Source: Sphingomonadaceae bacterium (GTDB lineage Bacteria > Pseudomonadota > Alphaproteobacteria > Sphingomonadales > Sphingomonadaceae). Taken from it: DNA of 35,179 nt. The translations under genes were made by a program, and so were the position numbers. The stretch lies in NCBI GenBank assembly GCA_025359685.1, contig JANYEY010000057.1, forward strand, positions 1-35,179, given 5' to 3'. Below, in pieces: positions 6,975-15,031 of the stretch. Below the pieces are notes generated by a model. It was not told the origin of the DNA. It did no database searches and worked only from the letters and a program-made list of their open reading frames with translations. Position 1 is the stretch's first letter, and each line of letters begins with the position of its first letter.

Positions 6975-9593
6975 ATGCACGCCCCTTCCGGCAATCCAGC
7001 CGTCACCCCGATGATGACGCAGTACCTCGCGCTCAAGGCCGAGGCACCCGATTGCCTGCTGTTCTACCGCATGGGCGATTTCTTCGAGCTGTTCTTCGAC
7101 GATGCCCGCGCTGCGGCGCAAATCCTCGATATCGCGCTGACCAGCCGGGGCGAGCACCTCGGTGTGCCGATCCCGATGTGCGGGGTGCCGGTCCATTCGG
7201 CCGAAGGGTATCTGGCGCGGCTGATCAAGGCGGGCTGCCGGGTCGCAATCGCCGAGCAGACCGAAAGCCCGGAGGAAGCGAAAAGGCGCGGCGGTTCGAA
7301 GGCCTTGGTCTCGCGCGACATCGTTCGCTTCGTCACATCGGGCACGCTGACCGAGGAGGCGCTGCTCGAACCGCGCCGCGCCAACCTGCTCGCTGCGGTG
7401 TGCGAGATGCGCGGGACCTGCGGGATCGCCGCTTGCGACATATCGACCGGACGCATGGAACTGGAAGAATGTTCGCTCGAGCAGCTCGGAGCCGCACTGG
7501 CGCGGCTTGGGGCGAGCGAGGTAGTGGTCAGCGACGGCTTGGCCGATGCGCCCACGGGGGCGATACCCCGTGCCGCGCGTGAGTTTGCCAGCGAGGAGGG
7601 CGAACGCCGCCTCAAGGCGCTGCACGAGGTCGCTACACTCGACGGGTTCGGCGCGTTCAGTCGCCCGATGCTGGCCGCCGCCGCGGGGCTGATCGCCTAT
7701 CTCGATCACGTCGGGCGCGGCACCTTACCGCTGTTGCTGCCGCCGGTGGCGCGTAGCAGCGCGGCGCACTTGGCGATGGACGAGGCGACCCGCGCCAGCC
7801 TCGAAATCATGAGCTCAAACCAGGGTGGGCGGCGCGGCAGCCTGATCGAGGCGGTCGATCGCTGCGTAACCGGGGCTGGCGCGCGCCAACTGGCGGATGA
7901 CTTGTCCGCGCCGCTCACTGATGCTCCTGCGATCGAGGCACGGCTGGCCATGGTGCAGTGGCTGCACGACGATCCGCTGCTGCGCGGCGATCTGCGGACC
8001 GTGCTGCGGGCGCTGCCCGACTTGTCCCGCGCGCTTGGCCGGATCGTGGCCGGACGCGGCAGCCCGCGCGATCTCGGGCAGTTGCGCGACGGTCTTGGCG
8101 AAGCGCGGCGCGTCCACGATCACTTGCAGGGACGTACCGATCGGCCCGCACTGCTCGACGCCTTGCTGCCGAGCCTTACCGGACACGCCGCGCTAACCAA
8201 CCATTTTTCACGCGCGTTGGTGCCCGCTCCGCCCACCGAGCGGAGCCAGGGCGGCTTCATCGCAGCCGGTTACGATCACGCGCTTGACGAGCTGCGCGAT
8301 ATTTCGGGCAATGCACGGCGGGCGATTGCCGCGCTTGAGGCGAAGTACCGGACCGGGACCGGCATCGCGACACTCAAGGTCAAGCACAACGGGGTGCTGG
8401 GCTATTTCATCGAGGTCCCGGCGCGGCAGGCCGATGCTTTGATGGTCCCGGACAGCGGCTTCACGCACCGCCAGACCATGGCCGGGGCGGTGCGCTTCAA
8501 CTCGCTCGCGCTGCACGAAGAAGCGAGCCGGATTGCGCAGGCCAGCGGTCACGCACTGGCCGCCGAGGAAGCCCATTTCGAAGAGCTGTGCGAACGCGCG
8601 GTCGCCGCGCGCCGCGCCATTGCCGATACCGCCGAAGCGCTCGCCCGGATCGACGTTTCCGCCGGGCAGGCTGAACGCGCGGCCGAGAGCGGCTGGTGTC
8701 GCCCGCAAATTGTGGCGGCTCCGGTGATCGAGATCAGCGGCGGGCGTCACCCGGTGGTCGAAGCTGCGCTGGGTGGCCGCGGCGAGCGTTTTGTCGCCAA
8801 TGATTGCAGCTTGTCCGAAACCGACCGGCTGTGGTTGATCGGCGGCCCTAACATGGGCGGCAAGAGCACCTTCCTGCGCCAGAACGCGCTGATTGTGCTG
8901 CTCGCGCAAGCAGGCGGTTTCGTGCCTGCGACCTCCGCGCGGATCGGGTTGGTCGACCGCCTGTTCAGCCGGGTCGGCGCATCAGATAACCTTGCGCGCG
9001 GGCGTTCGACCTTCATGGTCGAGATGGTCGAAACGGCCTCGATCCTGGCCCAGGCGACCAGCCGAAGCTTCGTCATTCTCGACGAGGTTGGGCGCGGCAC
9101 CTCGACTTACGATGGTCTGGCACTCGCCTGGGCGGTAGCGGAAGCAGTGCATTCGACGAACCGCTGCCGCTGCCTGTTCGCAACCCACTACCACGAGCTC
9201 GCGCGGCTGGCCGAAAGCTGCGAGGCCTTGTCGCTGCACCATGTCCGCGCGCGTGAGTGGCAGGGCGATCTGGTCCTGCTGCACGAACTGGCGGAAGGTC
9301 CGGCCGATCGCAGCTATGGCCTGGCCGTGGCCAAGCTTGCCGGAGTGCCGGCGCAGGTCATCGCGCGGGCGCGTTCGGTGCTTGAACGTTTGGAAAAGGG
9401 CCGCGCGGAAACCGGCGGGATTGCTGCAGGACTCGGCGATTTGCCGCTGTTCGCCGCGGCTGTGGGCCAACAGGAGGAAGTGGTCGACACATTACGCGAA
9501 CGGCTGACGGCGCTCGATGTCGATGCCCTCACCCCGCGCGAGGCGCTTGACCTGCTGTACCAGCTTCAGCGCGAGGCGGCTAAGCTTCCTTAA
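6975..9593 (+). CDS. mutS: DNA mismatch repair protein MutS
   Basis: An 872-residue mismatch-recognition ATPase. The N-terminal mismatch-binding domain carries the Phe-x-Glu motif in MGDFFELFFDDA (about residue 33-45). The connector, core and clamp domains follow. The C-terminal ATPase has Walker A GGPNMGGKST (about 621-631), DEVGRGTSTYDG (about 700-712) and ATHYHEL. The last residues (TPREALDLLYQLQREA) match the C-terminal part seen in full-length MutS. It binds mismatches and recruits MutL. The ATG at 6975 has a weak ribosome site (agg), but the start context MMTQYLALK begins about 13 residues in, as in homologues with a short N-terminal extension. It diverges from maeB across about 110 bases, which should contain both promoters. 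Confidence 0.97.
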   Translation: MHAPSGNPAVTPMMTQYLALKAEAPDCLLFYRMGDFFELFFDDARAAAQILDIALTSRGEHLGVPIPMCGVPVHSAEGYLARLIKAGCRVAIAEQTESPEEAKRRGGSKALVSRDIVRFVTSGTLTEEALLEPRRANLLAAVCEMRGTCGIAACDISTGRMELEECSLEQLGAALARLGASEVVVSDGLADAPTGAIPRAAREFASEEGERRLKALHEVATLDGFGAFSRPMLAAAAGLIAYLDHVGRGTLPLLLPPVARSSAAHLAMDEATRASLEIMSSNQGGRRGSLIEAVDRCVTGAGARQLADDLSAPLTDAPAIEARLAMVQWLHDDPLLRGDLRTVLRALPDLSRALGRIVAGRGSPRDLGQLRDGLGEARRVHDHLQGRTDRPALLDALLPSLTGHAALTNHFSRALVPAPPTERSQGGFIAAGYDHALDELRDISGNARRAIAALEAKYRTGTGIATLKVKHNGVLGYFIEVPARQADALMVPDSGFTHRQTMAGAVRFNSLALHEEASRIAQASGHALAAEEAHFEELCERAVAARRAIADTAEALARIDVSAGQAERAAESGWCRPQIVAAPVIEISGGRHPVVEAALGGRGERFVANDCSLSETDRLWLIGGPNMGGKSTFLRQNALIVLLAQAGGFVPATSARIGLVDRLFSRVGASDNLARGRSTFMVEMVETASILAQATSRSFVILDEVGRGTSTYDGLALAWAVAEAVHSTNRCRCLFATHYHELARLAESCEALSLHHVRAREWQGDLVLLHELAEGPADRSYGLAVAKLAGVPAQVIARARSVLERLEKGRAETGGIAAGLGDLPLFAAAVGQQEEVVDTLRERLTALDVDALTPREALDLLYQLQREAAKLP

Positions 9594-9617
9594 CCTTGCC
9601 GGGGTACACTTGCGCGC

Positions 9618-9800
9618 ATGTTCGGTTTCGGCACCAAAATGAATCAGGTTTTTGCCAGCCGTTGGAAAGCGGTGACCTGGGGGCTTGGTATCATGCTCAC
9701 TGCCTATTGCACGGTGCCCTCAGCCGAACAGACCGAAAAACAACAAGCCCAGGTGGCGCAGGCCAGCGCCGCTCACAAGTCGCCCTGGGCGAAGAACTGA
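9618..9800 (+). CDS. Small single-TM protein downstream of mutS
   Basis: A 60-residue protein with one probable membrane segment around residues 17-33 (AVTWGLGIMLTAYCTVPSA). A Gln/Ala-rich polar tail follows (EQTEKQQAQVAQASAAHK). Function unknown. It starts 24 bases after mutS and its stop abuts the stop of the convergent glycosyltransferase gene, so it fills the gap exactly. The TVPSAEQTE part after the hydrophobic segment resembles small unnamed sphingomonad proteins I recall, though I cannot check that. The positively charged RWK before the hydrophobic segment favours an N-in topology with the tail outside. Confidence 0.65.
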   Translation: MFGFGTKMNQVFASRWKAVTWGLGIMLTAYCTVPSAEQTEKQQAQVAQASAAHKSPWAKN

Positions 9801-11039
9801 TCAGCCCAGCTGTTCGAGTGCTGCGGCGATAATGGCTGGCTTTGACCAGCGCCGCACAGCGCGCTCCGCCGCCGCCTTGCCGAACTTGTCACGCTGCACC
9901 GGGTCATCCGCCAGCGCCGCAATTGCGCCAGCCAGCGCGGCAGCATCACCCGGCGGGGTGATCGCGCCGCAGCCATCCACTTCGGCATAGAGGCCGGTTC
10001 CAGGTTCGGTGGTCGCCACCACCGGCCGCCCTGAAGCCAGCATATTGGTCAGTTTCGATGGCAGCACAAGATCGGCCGCGCCGGCAATCTGCGGCAACAG
10101 GTGAAGGTCGGCCATGGTCAGCATCGCCCCCATCCGTTCGGCCGGCTGGAGATCGTGCAGTTGCACATTGCAGAGGCCGCTCGCCAGCCGCTCAAGCTCG
10201 GCGCGGTTGGGGCCCTCGCCGCAAATCACCAAGGCAATGTCGGCGCGGTCTTTCAGCAGCCGCGCCGCCTCGACCAGGATCTCGATCCCCTGTTTGCGCG
10301 CAATATTGCCCGAATAAAGCGCCACGACCTTGCCGGTCAGGCCCCATTCGCGGCGGATCGCCAGCGCTCCTTCCGGGTCAGACGCAAAGCGCGCGTCGGA
10401 CCAGTTGCGCATCTCGAACACGCGGTCGGGCGCGACCCCTTTGACGATCAGCTTGGCGCACATCTGCGGGCTGATCGTGGAGACCCGGTCGCCCAGCTGC
10501 AACAGGCGGTTTTCTAACCACCGCGCGAGCCGGACAGCGATGCCAGTTCCATCCATCAACCCGGTGGCCAGCGCCGCCTCAACCTCGAAGTCTTGAACGT
10601 GGATCCACAGCCTTGCCCCGGCGAGCCGCACGGCGAGCCAGGCGGTCGGCACCCCAAGCAGCGCCGGGGCGACGGTGAAGACCACATCGGGACGTTGTTT
10701 ACTTCGCAATGCGGCGCGGAGTGCCGGAACCAGCGCCGAGACCATGAAGCTGGCGAGGTGGACCACGCGGTTCAGTCCGCCAGGCTGCGCGGGCACGTAG
10801 ATCGGGCAGCGCGTAACCGCGACCTTGCCGTCGTATTCATGCCGCCAACCACCACCGGCATATTCCGCAGCAACGCGCCATTGCGGGTAGTAACGCTTGG
10901 CGACCACCGCCGAAACTTCGGCTCCTGCTTCGACCAGCGCCTGCGCCAAACCTTGCGTGTAGGGACCAATCCCGACGGGTTCGGGCGCATAGTTGAGCCC
11001 GACGATCAGCACGCGGCCCGGTGCCTTTGCGTGCATCAT
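9801..11039 (-). CDS. WcaI-type glycosyltransferase (GT4 fold)
   Basis: A 412-residue GT-B glycosyltransferase of the WcaI-like group. The N-terminal acceptor-side segment RVLIVGLNYAPEPVGIGPYTQGLAQAL is characteristic. The C-terminal half has the nucleotide-sugar features VALYSGNIARKQGIEILVEA, ICGEGPNRAEL, and LPSKLTNMLASGRPVVATTEPG. WcaI in E. coli transfers a sugar during colanic-acid repeat-unit assembly at the inner face of the cytoplasmic membrane; a role in exopolysaccharide synthesis is the natural reading, with sugar and acceptor unknown. Its start overlaps the stop of the upstream nucleotidyltransferase gene by four bases (ATGA), so the two are translationally coupled. It is the last gene of the rnd-lptC-lptA transcription unit. 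Confidence 0.87.
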   Translation of the reverse strand: MMHAKAPGRVLIVGLNYAPEPVGIGPYTQGLAQALVEAGAEVSAVVAKRYYPQWRVAAEYAGGGWRHEYDGKVAVTRCPIYVPAQPGGLNRVVHLASFMVSALVPALRAALRSKQRPDVVFTVAPALLGVPTAWLAVRLAGARLWIHVQDFEVEAALATGLMDGTGIAVRLARWLENRLLQLGDRVSTISPQMCAKLIVKGVAPDRVFEMRNWSDARFASDPEGALAIRREWGLTGKVVALYSGNIARKQGIEILVEAARLLKDRADIALVICGEGPNRAELERLASGLCNVQLHDLQPAERMGAMLTMADLHLLPQIAGAADLVLPSKLTNMLASGRPVVATTEPGTGLYAEVDGCGAITPPGDAAALAGAIAALADDPVQRDKFGKAAAERAVRRWSKPAIIAAALEQLG

Positions 11040-12208
11040 CGGTCAAGCCAGGTGCTGAGCGCGGCAAGCTGGCGCGACTGGCGGCGCACATCGGCGTGGG
11101 CCAGCTCGGTAAGACTGCGCCAGACGCGCGATCCGGCCCATCCGGCCATGCCGCCTTCATGCTCCATCGACCGCGTAACGTCCGCTTCGCCATGCGCGCC
11201 GCGCCGCCCGCGCAATCGCTGAAACAGCCGCGCCGGGCCGGAACTGATGGCGGCTGCGGCCAGCCCCGCGCTGCGCCGGGTGTCAAGATCCTGAAGGAAC
11301 AGGTCAGGTGCCGCTGCGATCAGCTTGGCTGGCGGCGGCGGACCGCTATCGGCCGTAAAATCGATACCGGCGCCGGGACGATAGCTGGCGACCAGTTCGA
11401 GCACCAGCCGCGCACCGCTGCGCCAGCCTTCGCTGTTCGCGCGCAGCCAGAACGCCGGCCAATCCACTGGCGCAGCGCGCAGCAGGTAATCGATATCGGG
11501 CAGCAGCAACGGCCCACAATCGAGCCGGTGACTGTAGACCGCATGGACGATCAGGTGCGCAAGCGTCTCTTCCGGGGCGAGATAGGCAATCCCGTCTTCG
11601 TCGCGCACGGTCCTTGCGGTTCCGGGCACCTGCTGCACCGGGCTGGCATGATCGAGCCTACCGTCGGGCTCCCATAGCCGGTGGTGCAATTCCACCACCG
11701 TCCCGCGTGGCGCGATTAGTGGGGGCAAATGCTTGTCGAGCCGCACCGCCTGTTCGAGCGACATTTCGGCTGGCCCATAGTCCCGATAACCTGAGGCCTT
11801 GAGCGCAGCATAAGCGGCAAGCACCTGATCCTGCGGCATCAGCAGGTCGATATCGCGCATCGGCCGCAGCGCCGGGGCAGGGTATGCGTGAGCGCCGAGC
11901 CAGGCCCCCTTGAGTGCGATCGGCGTGATGCCTGCCGCTTCGAGCAACCTCGCGCATTCGCGCAGTTCATGCCGGGTCAGCATCGCTTGCAGGGCAGCGA
12001 CCCGGTGCGCCTCGTGCCAGTCCGCGCGGACCGCTGCCGGAATTCGCGCATCGCTGGCGTGCTGGAAGTGGAGCAGCGGCTTCAGCCGGTGCTGCGCGGC
12101 AAGTGCGTTCAGCGCCGACCAATCGGCGGTGCCGAGTCCTTCGAGGGCCGGAGCTCCGCCGGTCCCGACCATGGCCAGCAGGATGCGCCGCAGGGCACGG
12201 ATTTCCAC
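11036..12208 (-). CDS. Nucleotidyltransferase-fold family protein (NTP_transf_5-like)
   Basis: About 390 residues. The nucleotidyltransferase-like core has a conserved segment ITPIALKGAWLGAHAYPAP followed by MRDIDLLMPQDQV, the D-x-D-type metal motif of this superfamily, and then VELHHRLWEP. This matches the uncharacterised family often found in exopolysaccharide or exosortase clusters; no reaction has been established for it to my knowledge. The reading frame is open to 12319, which would overlap lptA by nearly 100 bases. I prefer GTG 12208, 13 bases after the lptA stop, though its ribosome site is poor, so the start is uncertain. The following glycosyltransferase overlaps its stop, suggesting the two proteins work together in surface-glycan synthesis. 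Confidence 0.78.
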   Translation of the reverse strand: MEIRALRRILLAMVGTGGAPALEGLGTADWSALNALAAQHRLKPLLHFQHASDARIPAAVRADWHEAHRVAALQAMLTRHELRECARLLEAAGITPIALKGAWLGAHAYPAPALRPMRDIDLLMPQDQVLAAYAALKASGYRDYGPAEMSLEQAVRLDKHLPPLIAPRGTVVELHHRLWEPDGRLDHASPVQQVPGTARTVRDEDGIAYLAPEETLAHLIVHAVYSHRLDCGPLLLPDIDYLLRAAPVDWPAFWLRANSEGWRSGARLVLELVASYRPGAGIDFTADSGPPPPAKLIAAAPDLFLQDLDTRRSAGLAAAAISSGPARLFQRLRGRRGAHGEADVTRSMEHEGGMAGWAGSRVWRSLTELAHADVRRQSRQLAALSTWLDR

Positions 12209-12221
12209 GGCGCGAGCGGGT

Positions 12222-12809
12222 TCAGTTGGTGCGCTTGGGCACAGAGAAAGTCCCGGTGATGCGCCCGCCGCGCGGCGCACTGCCTGACGTGCCAAGCGCC
12301 GAGGATCCGCCGCCGACATTGCCGTCGACGCTCGACAGCCCGGTGTCGAGATCGATTACCAGCCGCCCGCCGCTGAGCCGGTCCGAACCGCGGCGCAGGG
12401 TCACGCCGCCGGCCATGGTGATGATCCGCCGGTCAAAATCGTAGATCGCCACATCGCCGCTCGCGCTCTGGTCGCCGCGAGTGACGGTGACCCCGCCGGT
12501 CGCGTCGAGCCGGTGGATCTTGAAGCCGCCGCCGCTCGAAAAGGCAATGGTGGTGCGCGCCGCGCGCAGGGTCAGGCCAGCCTGGGTGATGACCACGTTG
12601 CCGGCGAGCGTGGCGCGGTCCTGCTTGCCCAGCAGCTCGCCGTGGTCGGCTGCGACCTGAACCGGGGCATTGCTGTCCTGCCCCCCAAAAACCTGCGCCT
12701 GCGACGGAGCAAGCGCGAGCAAGGCGGCGCTGCCAATCACAAAGCCTGCCAGCAGCGAGCGCAGCGCGGTGCGCTTCAAAGTGGGTAAGGGAACCGAACT
12801 ATCGCTCAT
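12222..12809 (-). CDS. lptA: LPS transport periplasmic protein LptA
   Basis: 195 residues. A signal peptide runs from the N-terminal Lys/Arg region through a hydrophobic stretch to a probable cleavage after SQA (near residue 38). The mature part is an OstA/LptA beta-jellyroll: repeats of the kind QVAADHGELLGKQDRATLAGNV, ATGGVTVTRGDQSASGD and TMAGGVTLRRGSDRLSGGRL. LptA bridges LptC at the inner membrane to LptD at the outer membrane and carries lipopolysaccharide (in sphingomonads often glycosphingolipid instead of classic LPS). The start overlaps the lptC stop by four bases. The C-terminal tail is Gly/Ser-rich. No lptB follows directly, which is unusual for this operon. Confidence 0.9.
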   Translation of the reverse strand: MSDSSVPLPTLKRTALRSLLAGFVIGSAALLALAPSQAQVFGGQDSNAPVQVAADHGELLGKQDRATLAGNVVITQAGLTLRAARTTIAFSSGGGFKIHRLDATGGVTVTRGDQSASGDVAIYDFDRRIITMAGGVTLRRGSDRLSGGRLVIDLDTGLSSVDGNVGGGSSALGTSGSAPRGGRITGTFSVPKRTN

Positions 12810-13453
12810 CGCGGCATCCTGAGTTGCTGGAGTTGCATGTTCATCCGCACGTTGCCGTCCAGCGTGACGATCCGCTGGTCAAGGTTGGCACTTACCCGGT
12901 CCGCCCGGAAAGTGCCAGCCGGAACCGCCCCGCTGACCCCGCCGCTGCCGCCGACCTTGCGGCCCTTGAGGTCGATCGCGACGTTGTCGGTGGTCATGCG
13001 ATATCCATCGGCGGCGGTGAAGATCACTGGTCCTGCGACCGTTACGGTCTCGTCGCGGTAGTTGTAGGCGCCGTTCTCTGCGGTGAGCTCGGCTGGCCCA
13101 TCGGTCAGCCGCAGCCGCGCGGCGAGCATGTCCATCCTGACCACCGGGTCCTTGATCGAGACCTGCACGGCGTTGCCCGCAGTGAGGGTGAACGGGCGGC
13201 CATCGTTGTCGATCCCGCGGTACATCGCATTGGCGACGCGGAGCCGTTCGGTGGTCAGCGCCACCTTGTTCCGGTCGAGCAGGAAACTGATCTCGCGCCG
13301 CGCAAACAGCGGCCCGATGATCATTGCGGCGAGCACCACGCCGACCGTGCCCGGCAGCCACACCGCGAGCAGCTTGATCTTGCGGTCATGCCACCCGCCG
13401 GGCGCTGCCCAGTGCTGGCGCTTGTCGCGGACCCGGTCGGCTGCCTTGCTCAT
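12806..13453 (-). CDS. lptC: LPS export ABC transporter periplasmic protein LptC
   Basis: 215 residues with one N-terminal membrane anchor (about 27-49, LLAVWLPGTVGVVLAAMIIGP). A periplasmic LptC/OstA-like beta domain follows (AENGAYNYRDETVTVAGPV, DGYRMTTDNVAIDLKGRKV, LDGNVRM). It sits in the inner-membrane LptBFG complex and hands the lipid to LptA. Its position directly before lptA, with an ATGA overlap, supports the call even though LptC sequences diverge strongly. It starts 10 bases after the rnd stop. Confidence 0.87.
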   Translation of the reverse strand: MSKAADRVRDKRQHWAAPGGWHDRKIKLLAVWLPGTVGVVLAAMIIGPLFARREISFLLDRNKVALTTERLRVANAMYRGIDNDGRPFTLTAGNAVQVSIKDPVVRMDMLAARLRLTDGPAELTAENGAYNYRDETVTVAGPVIFTAADGYRMTTDNVAIDLKGRKVGGSGGVSGAVPAGTFRADRVSANLDQRIVTLDGNVRMNMQLQQLRMPR

Positions 13454-13463
13454 TCCGGGCGGC

Positions 13464-14084
13464 TCATGATTCGTGGCTGAAAATGTCTTTGTCGGCCCAG
13501 CCCATCAAATCGAGCCGCGCGCGGTGCGGCAAGTAGGCGAAGGCAGCTTCGGCGGCGGCAGTGCGGTGTTCGCGCGCCAACCGTTCGGTCAGGATCGCGT
13601 ACATCGCATGGAGATAGCGCACGTCCGAAGCGGCATATTCGCGCTGCGCTTCGCTGAGGTCCGGTCCGCCCCAATCGCTCGACTGCTGCTGCTTGGACAG
13701 CTCCTTGCTAAGCAGTTCGCGGACCAGATCCTTGAGCCCATGGCGATCGGTATAGGTCCGCACCAGCTTGCTGGCGATCTTGGTGCAGAACACCGGGCCG
13801 GCTTCGACCCCCAGGTAATGCTCGATCGCGGCAAGATCGAATCGGGCGAAATGGTAAAGCTTGATCCGCGCCGGATCGGCCAGCACCGCCTTGAGATTGG
13901 GCGCGTCATAGCTCGAGCCCGGACCAAAGCGGACCAGATGCTCGTCGCCGCGTCCGTCGGACAGCTGGATCAGGCACAACCGGTCACGCGGCGTGATCAG
14001 CCCCATGGTTTCGGTATCGACCGCAATCGGGCCTTCGCCCATCACGCCCTCGGGTAGATCTTCTTCGTGCAGATGGACAGTCAT
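13464..14084 (-). CDS. Ribonuclease D-family 3'-5' exonuclease
   Basis: 206 residues comprising only the DEDD exonuclease domain; full RNase D (about 370 residues) has added HRDC domains that are absent here. Catalytic acids are visible as D23 and E25 in AVDTET, D83 in YHFARFD, and a Y-x3-D motif in YAASDVRYLH. The typical role is 3' trimming of structured RNA, probably tRNA precursors. Short RNase D-like proteins in this position before lptC are familiar from sphingomonads. It opens the rnd-lptC-lptA operon and is divergent from ung across 63 bases. The ATG at 14084 has no strong ribosome site. Confidence 0.9.
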   Translation of the reverse strand: MTVHLHEEDLPEGVMGEGPIAVDTETMGLITPRDRLCLIQLSDGRGDEHLVRFGPGSSYDAPNLKAVLADPARIKLYHFARFDLAAIEHYLGVEAGPVFCTKIASKLVRTYTDRHGLKDLVRELLSKELSKQQQSSDWGGPDLSEAQREYAASDVRYLHAMYAILTERLAREHRTAAAEAAFAYLPHRARLDLMGWADKDIFSHES

Positions 14085-14147
14085 ATATCTGGGTGCTTAG
14101 GCTCACTTGCGCGGGGTGGGAAGCCCCGGAAATGTCGGAGAAAGAAC

Positions 14148-14837
14148 TTGGGTTCAGGCGATGCGGTTCCGGACAGTTGGCGCGCCGTGCTGGAGCCAGT
14201 GCTGGCCAGCCCGAAGTCGCGCGCGCTGGGCAGTTTCCTGAACGCCGAGGAGGCTGCGGGCAAGGCGATCTACCCGCCGCGCGGCACCCGGCTGGCGGCG
14301 CTCGACCTAACCCCGCTGGATAGCGTCAAGGTGGTGATCCTCGGGCAGGACCCGTACCATGGGTTTGGACAGGCGCACGGCTTGTCATTCTCGGTGCAGC
14401 ACGGGGTCAAGGTGCCGCCGAGCCTCGCCAACATCTACAAGGAACTTGAGCGCGACCTTGGCCTGCCGCGCGCCGCGCATGGCAACCTGTCGAACTGGGC
14501 GCGTCAAGGCGTGCTGCTGCTCAACAATGCGCTGACAGTCGAGGACGGCAGGCCCGCCTCGCATCAGGGCAAGGGCTGGGAGGAGATCACCGACGCGATC
14601 GTCGCCGCAGTCGCCGCCAAGCCGGAACCTTGCGTGTTCATGCTCTGGGGCAGCCACGCGAAGAAGAAGGCGGCCAGCGTCCCCGGCCTGATGAACAGCC
14701 ACCACCTGATCCTCACCGCCCCGCACCCCAGCCCGCTATCGGCGCACACCGGCTGGTTCGGCAGCGGGCACTTCGGGAAGGCGAATGCGTTTTTGGAGGC
14801 GCAGGGGCGGGGTTCAGTGAACTGGGCACTTTCCTGA
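14148..14837 (+). CDS. ung: Uracil-DNA glycosylase (family 1)
   Basis: Removes uracil from DNA, the first step of base-excision repair of deaminated cytosine. The catalytic water-activating motif GQDPYHGFGQAHGLSFS and the DNA-intercalating loop HPSPLSAHTGWFGSGHF are both intact, and NNALTVEDGRPASHQGKGWE matches the uracil pocket. The frame is open from 14067, but I place the start at TTG 14148, which has a GGAG site seven bases upstream and gives 229 residues, the normal family size. The earlier start would overlap rnd and add a non-homologous Arg/Lys-rich tail. A rare TTG start suggests modest expression. Confidence 0.94.
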   Translation: MGSGDAVPDSWRAVLEPVLASPKSRALGSFLNAEEAAGKAIYPPRGTRLAALDLTPLDSVKVVILGQDPYHGFGQAHGLSFSVQHGVKVPPSLANIYKELERDLGLPRAAHGNLSNWARQGVLLLNNALTVEDGRPASHQGKGWEEITDAIVAAVAAKPEPCVFMLWGSHAKKKAASVPGLMNSHHLILTAPHPSPLSAHTGWFGSGHFGKANAFLEAQGRGSVNWALS

Positions 14838-14974
14838 ACAAGTTTACAAAGTTGACATCAAAACGAAGCTCGCAGCGAGAGCGAAACCATTGGCGTGGCT
14901 CGCTGCGCGCGAAAATCAACCGAATCAAAGAGCGGCGGTCAGAATTGCAAATTTGCGACGTGTAGGAAAATCGT
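14838..14974 (+). other. A/T-richer gap between ung and the membrane-protein islet
   Basis: Noncoding as far as I can see. It holds a TTGACA at 14852-14857 without a matching -10 at normal spacing, and a 9-bp inverted repeat (CGCAGCGAG 14871-14879 with CTCGCTGCG 14899-14907) not followed by a T-run. Base composition shifts toward A/T here compared with both flanks. Confidence 0.4.
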
Positions 14975-15031
14975 ATGGCAGGTTACGACCCGATTGCGGA
15001 CACCAATTCGATGAACGATAATAGGCTATGA
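14975..15031 (+). CDS. Possible 18-codon leader ORF
   Basis: ATG 14975 is preceded by AGGA seven bases upstream and opens an 18-codon frame (MAGYDPIADTNSMNDNRL). Its TGA overlaps the ATG of the following membrane-protein gene (ATGA). The following gene itself has a poor ribosome site, so this ORF could deliver ribosomes to it by coupling. It might equally be a remnant of a longer upstream gene or chance. No homology can be claimed. Confidence 0.35.
   Translation: MAGYDPIADTNSMNDNRL

Noticed and set aside
9589..9604. TTAA after mutS as a CtrA box
   Set aside because: Only one half-site is present; the position seven bases on reads GGGG, not TTAA.
12209..12319. Upstream extension of the nucleotidyltransferase to 12319
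   Set aside because: It would overlap lptA by almost 100 bases and adds an Arg/Ala/Pro-rich segment that looks like lptA read in another frame.
14067..14147. Upstream extension of ung to ATG 14067
   Set aside because: It overlaps rnd, lacks a ribosome site and adds a basic non-homologous tail. TTG 14148 has a well-placed GGAG and gives the family length.
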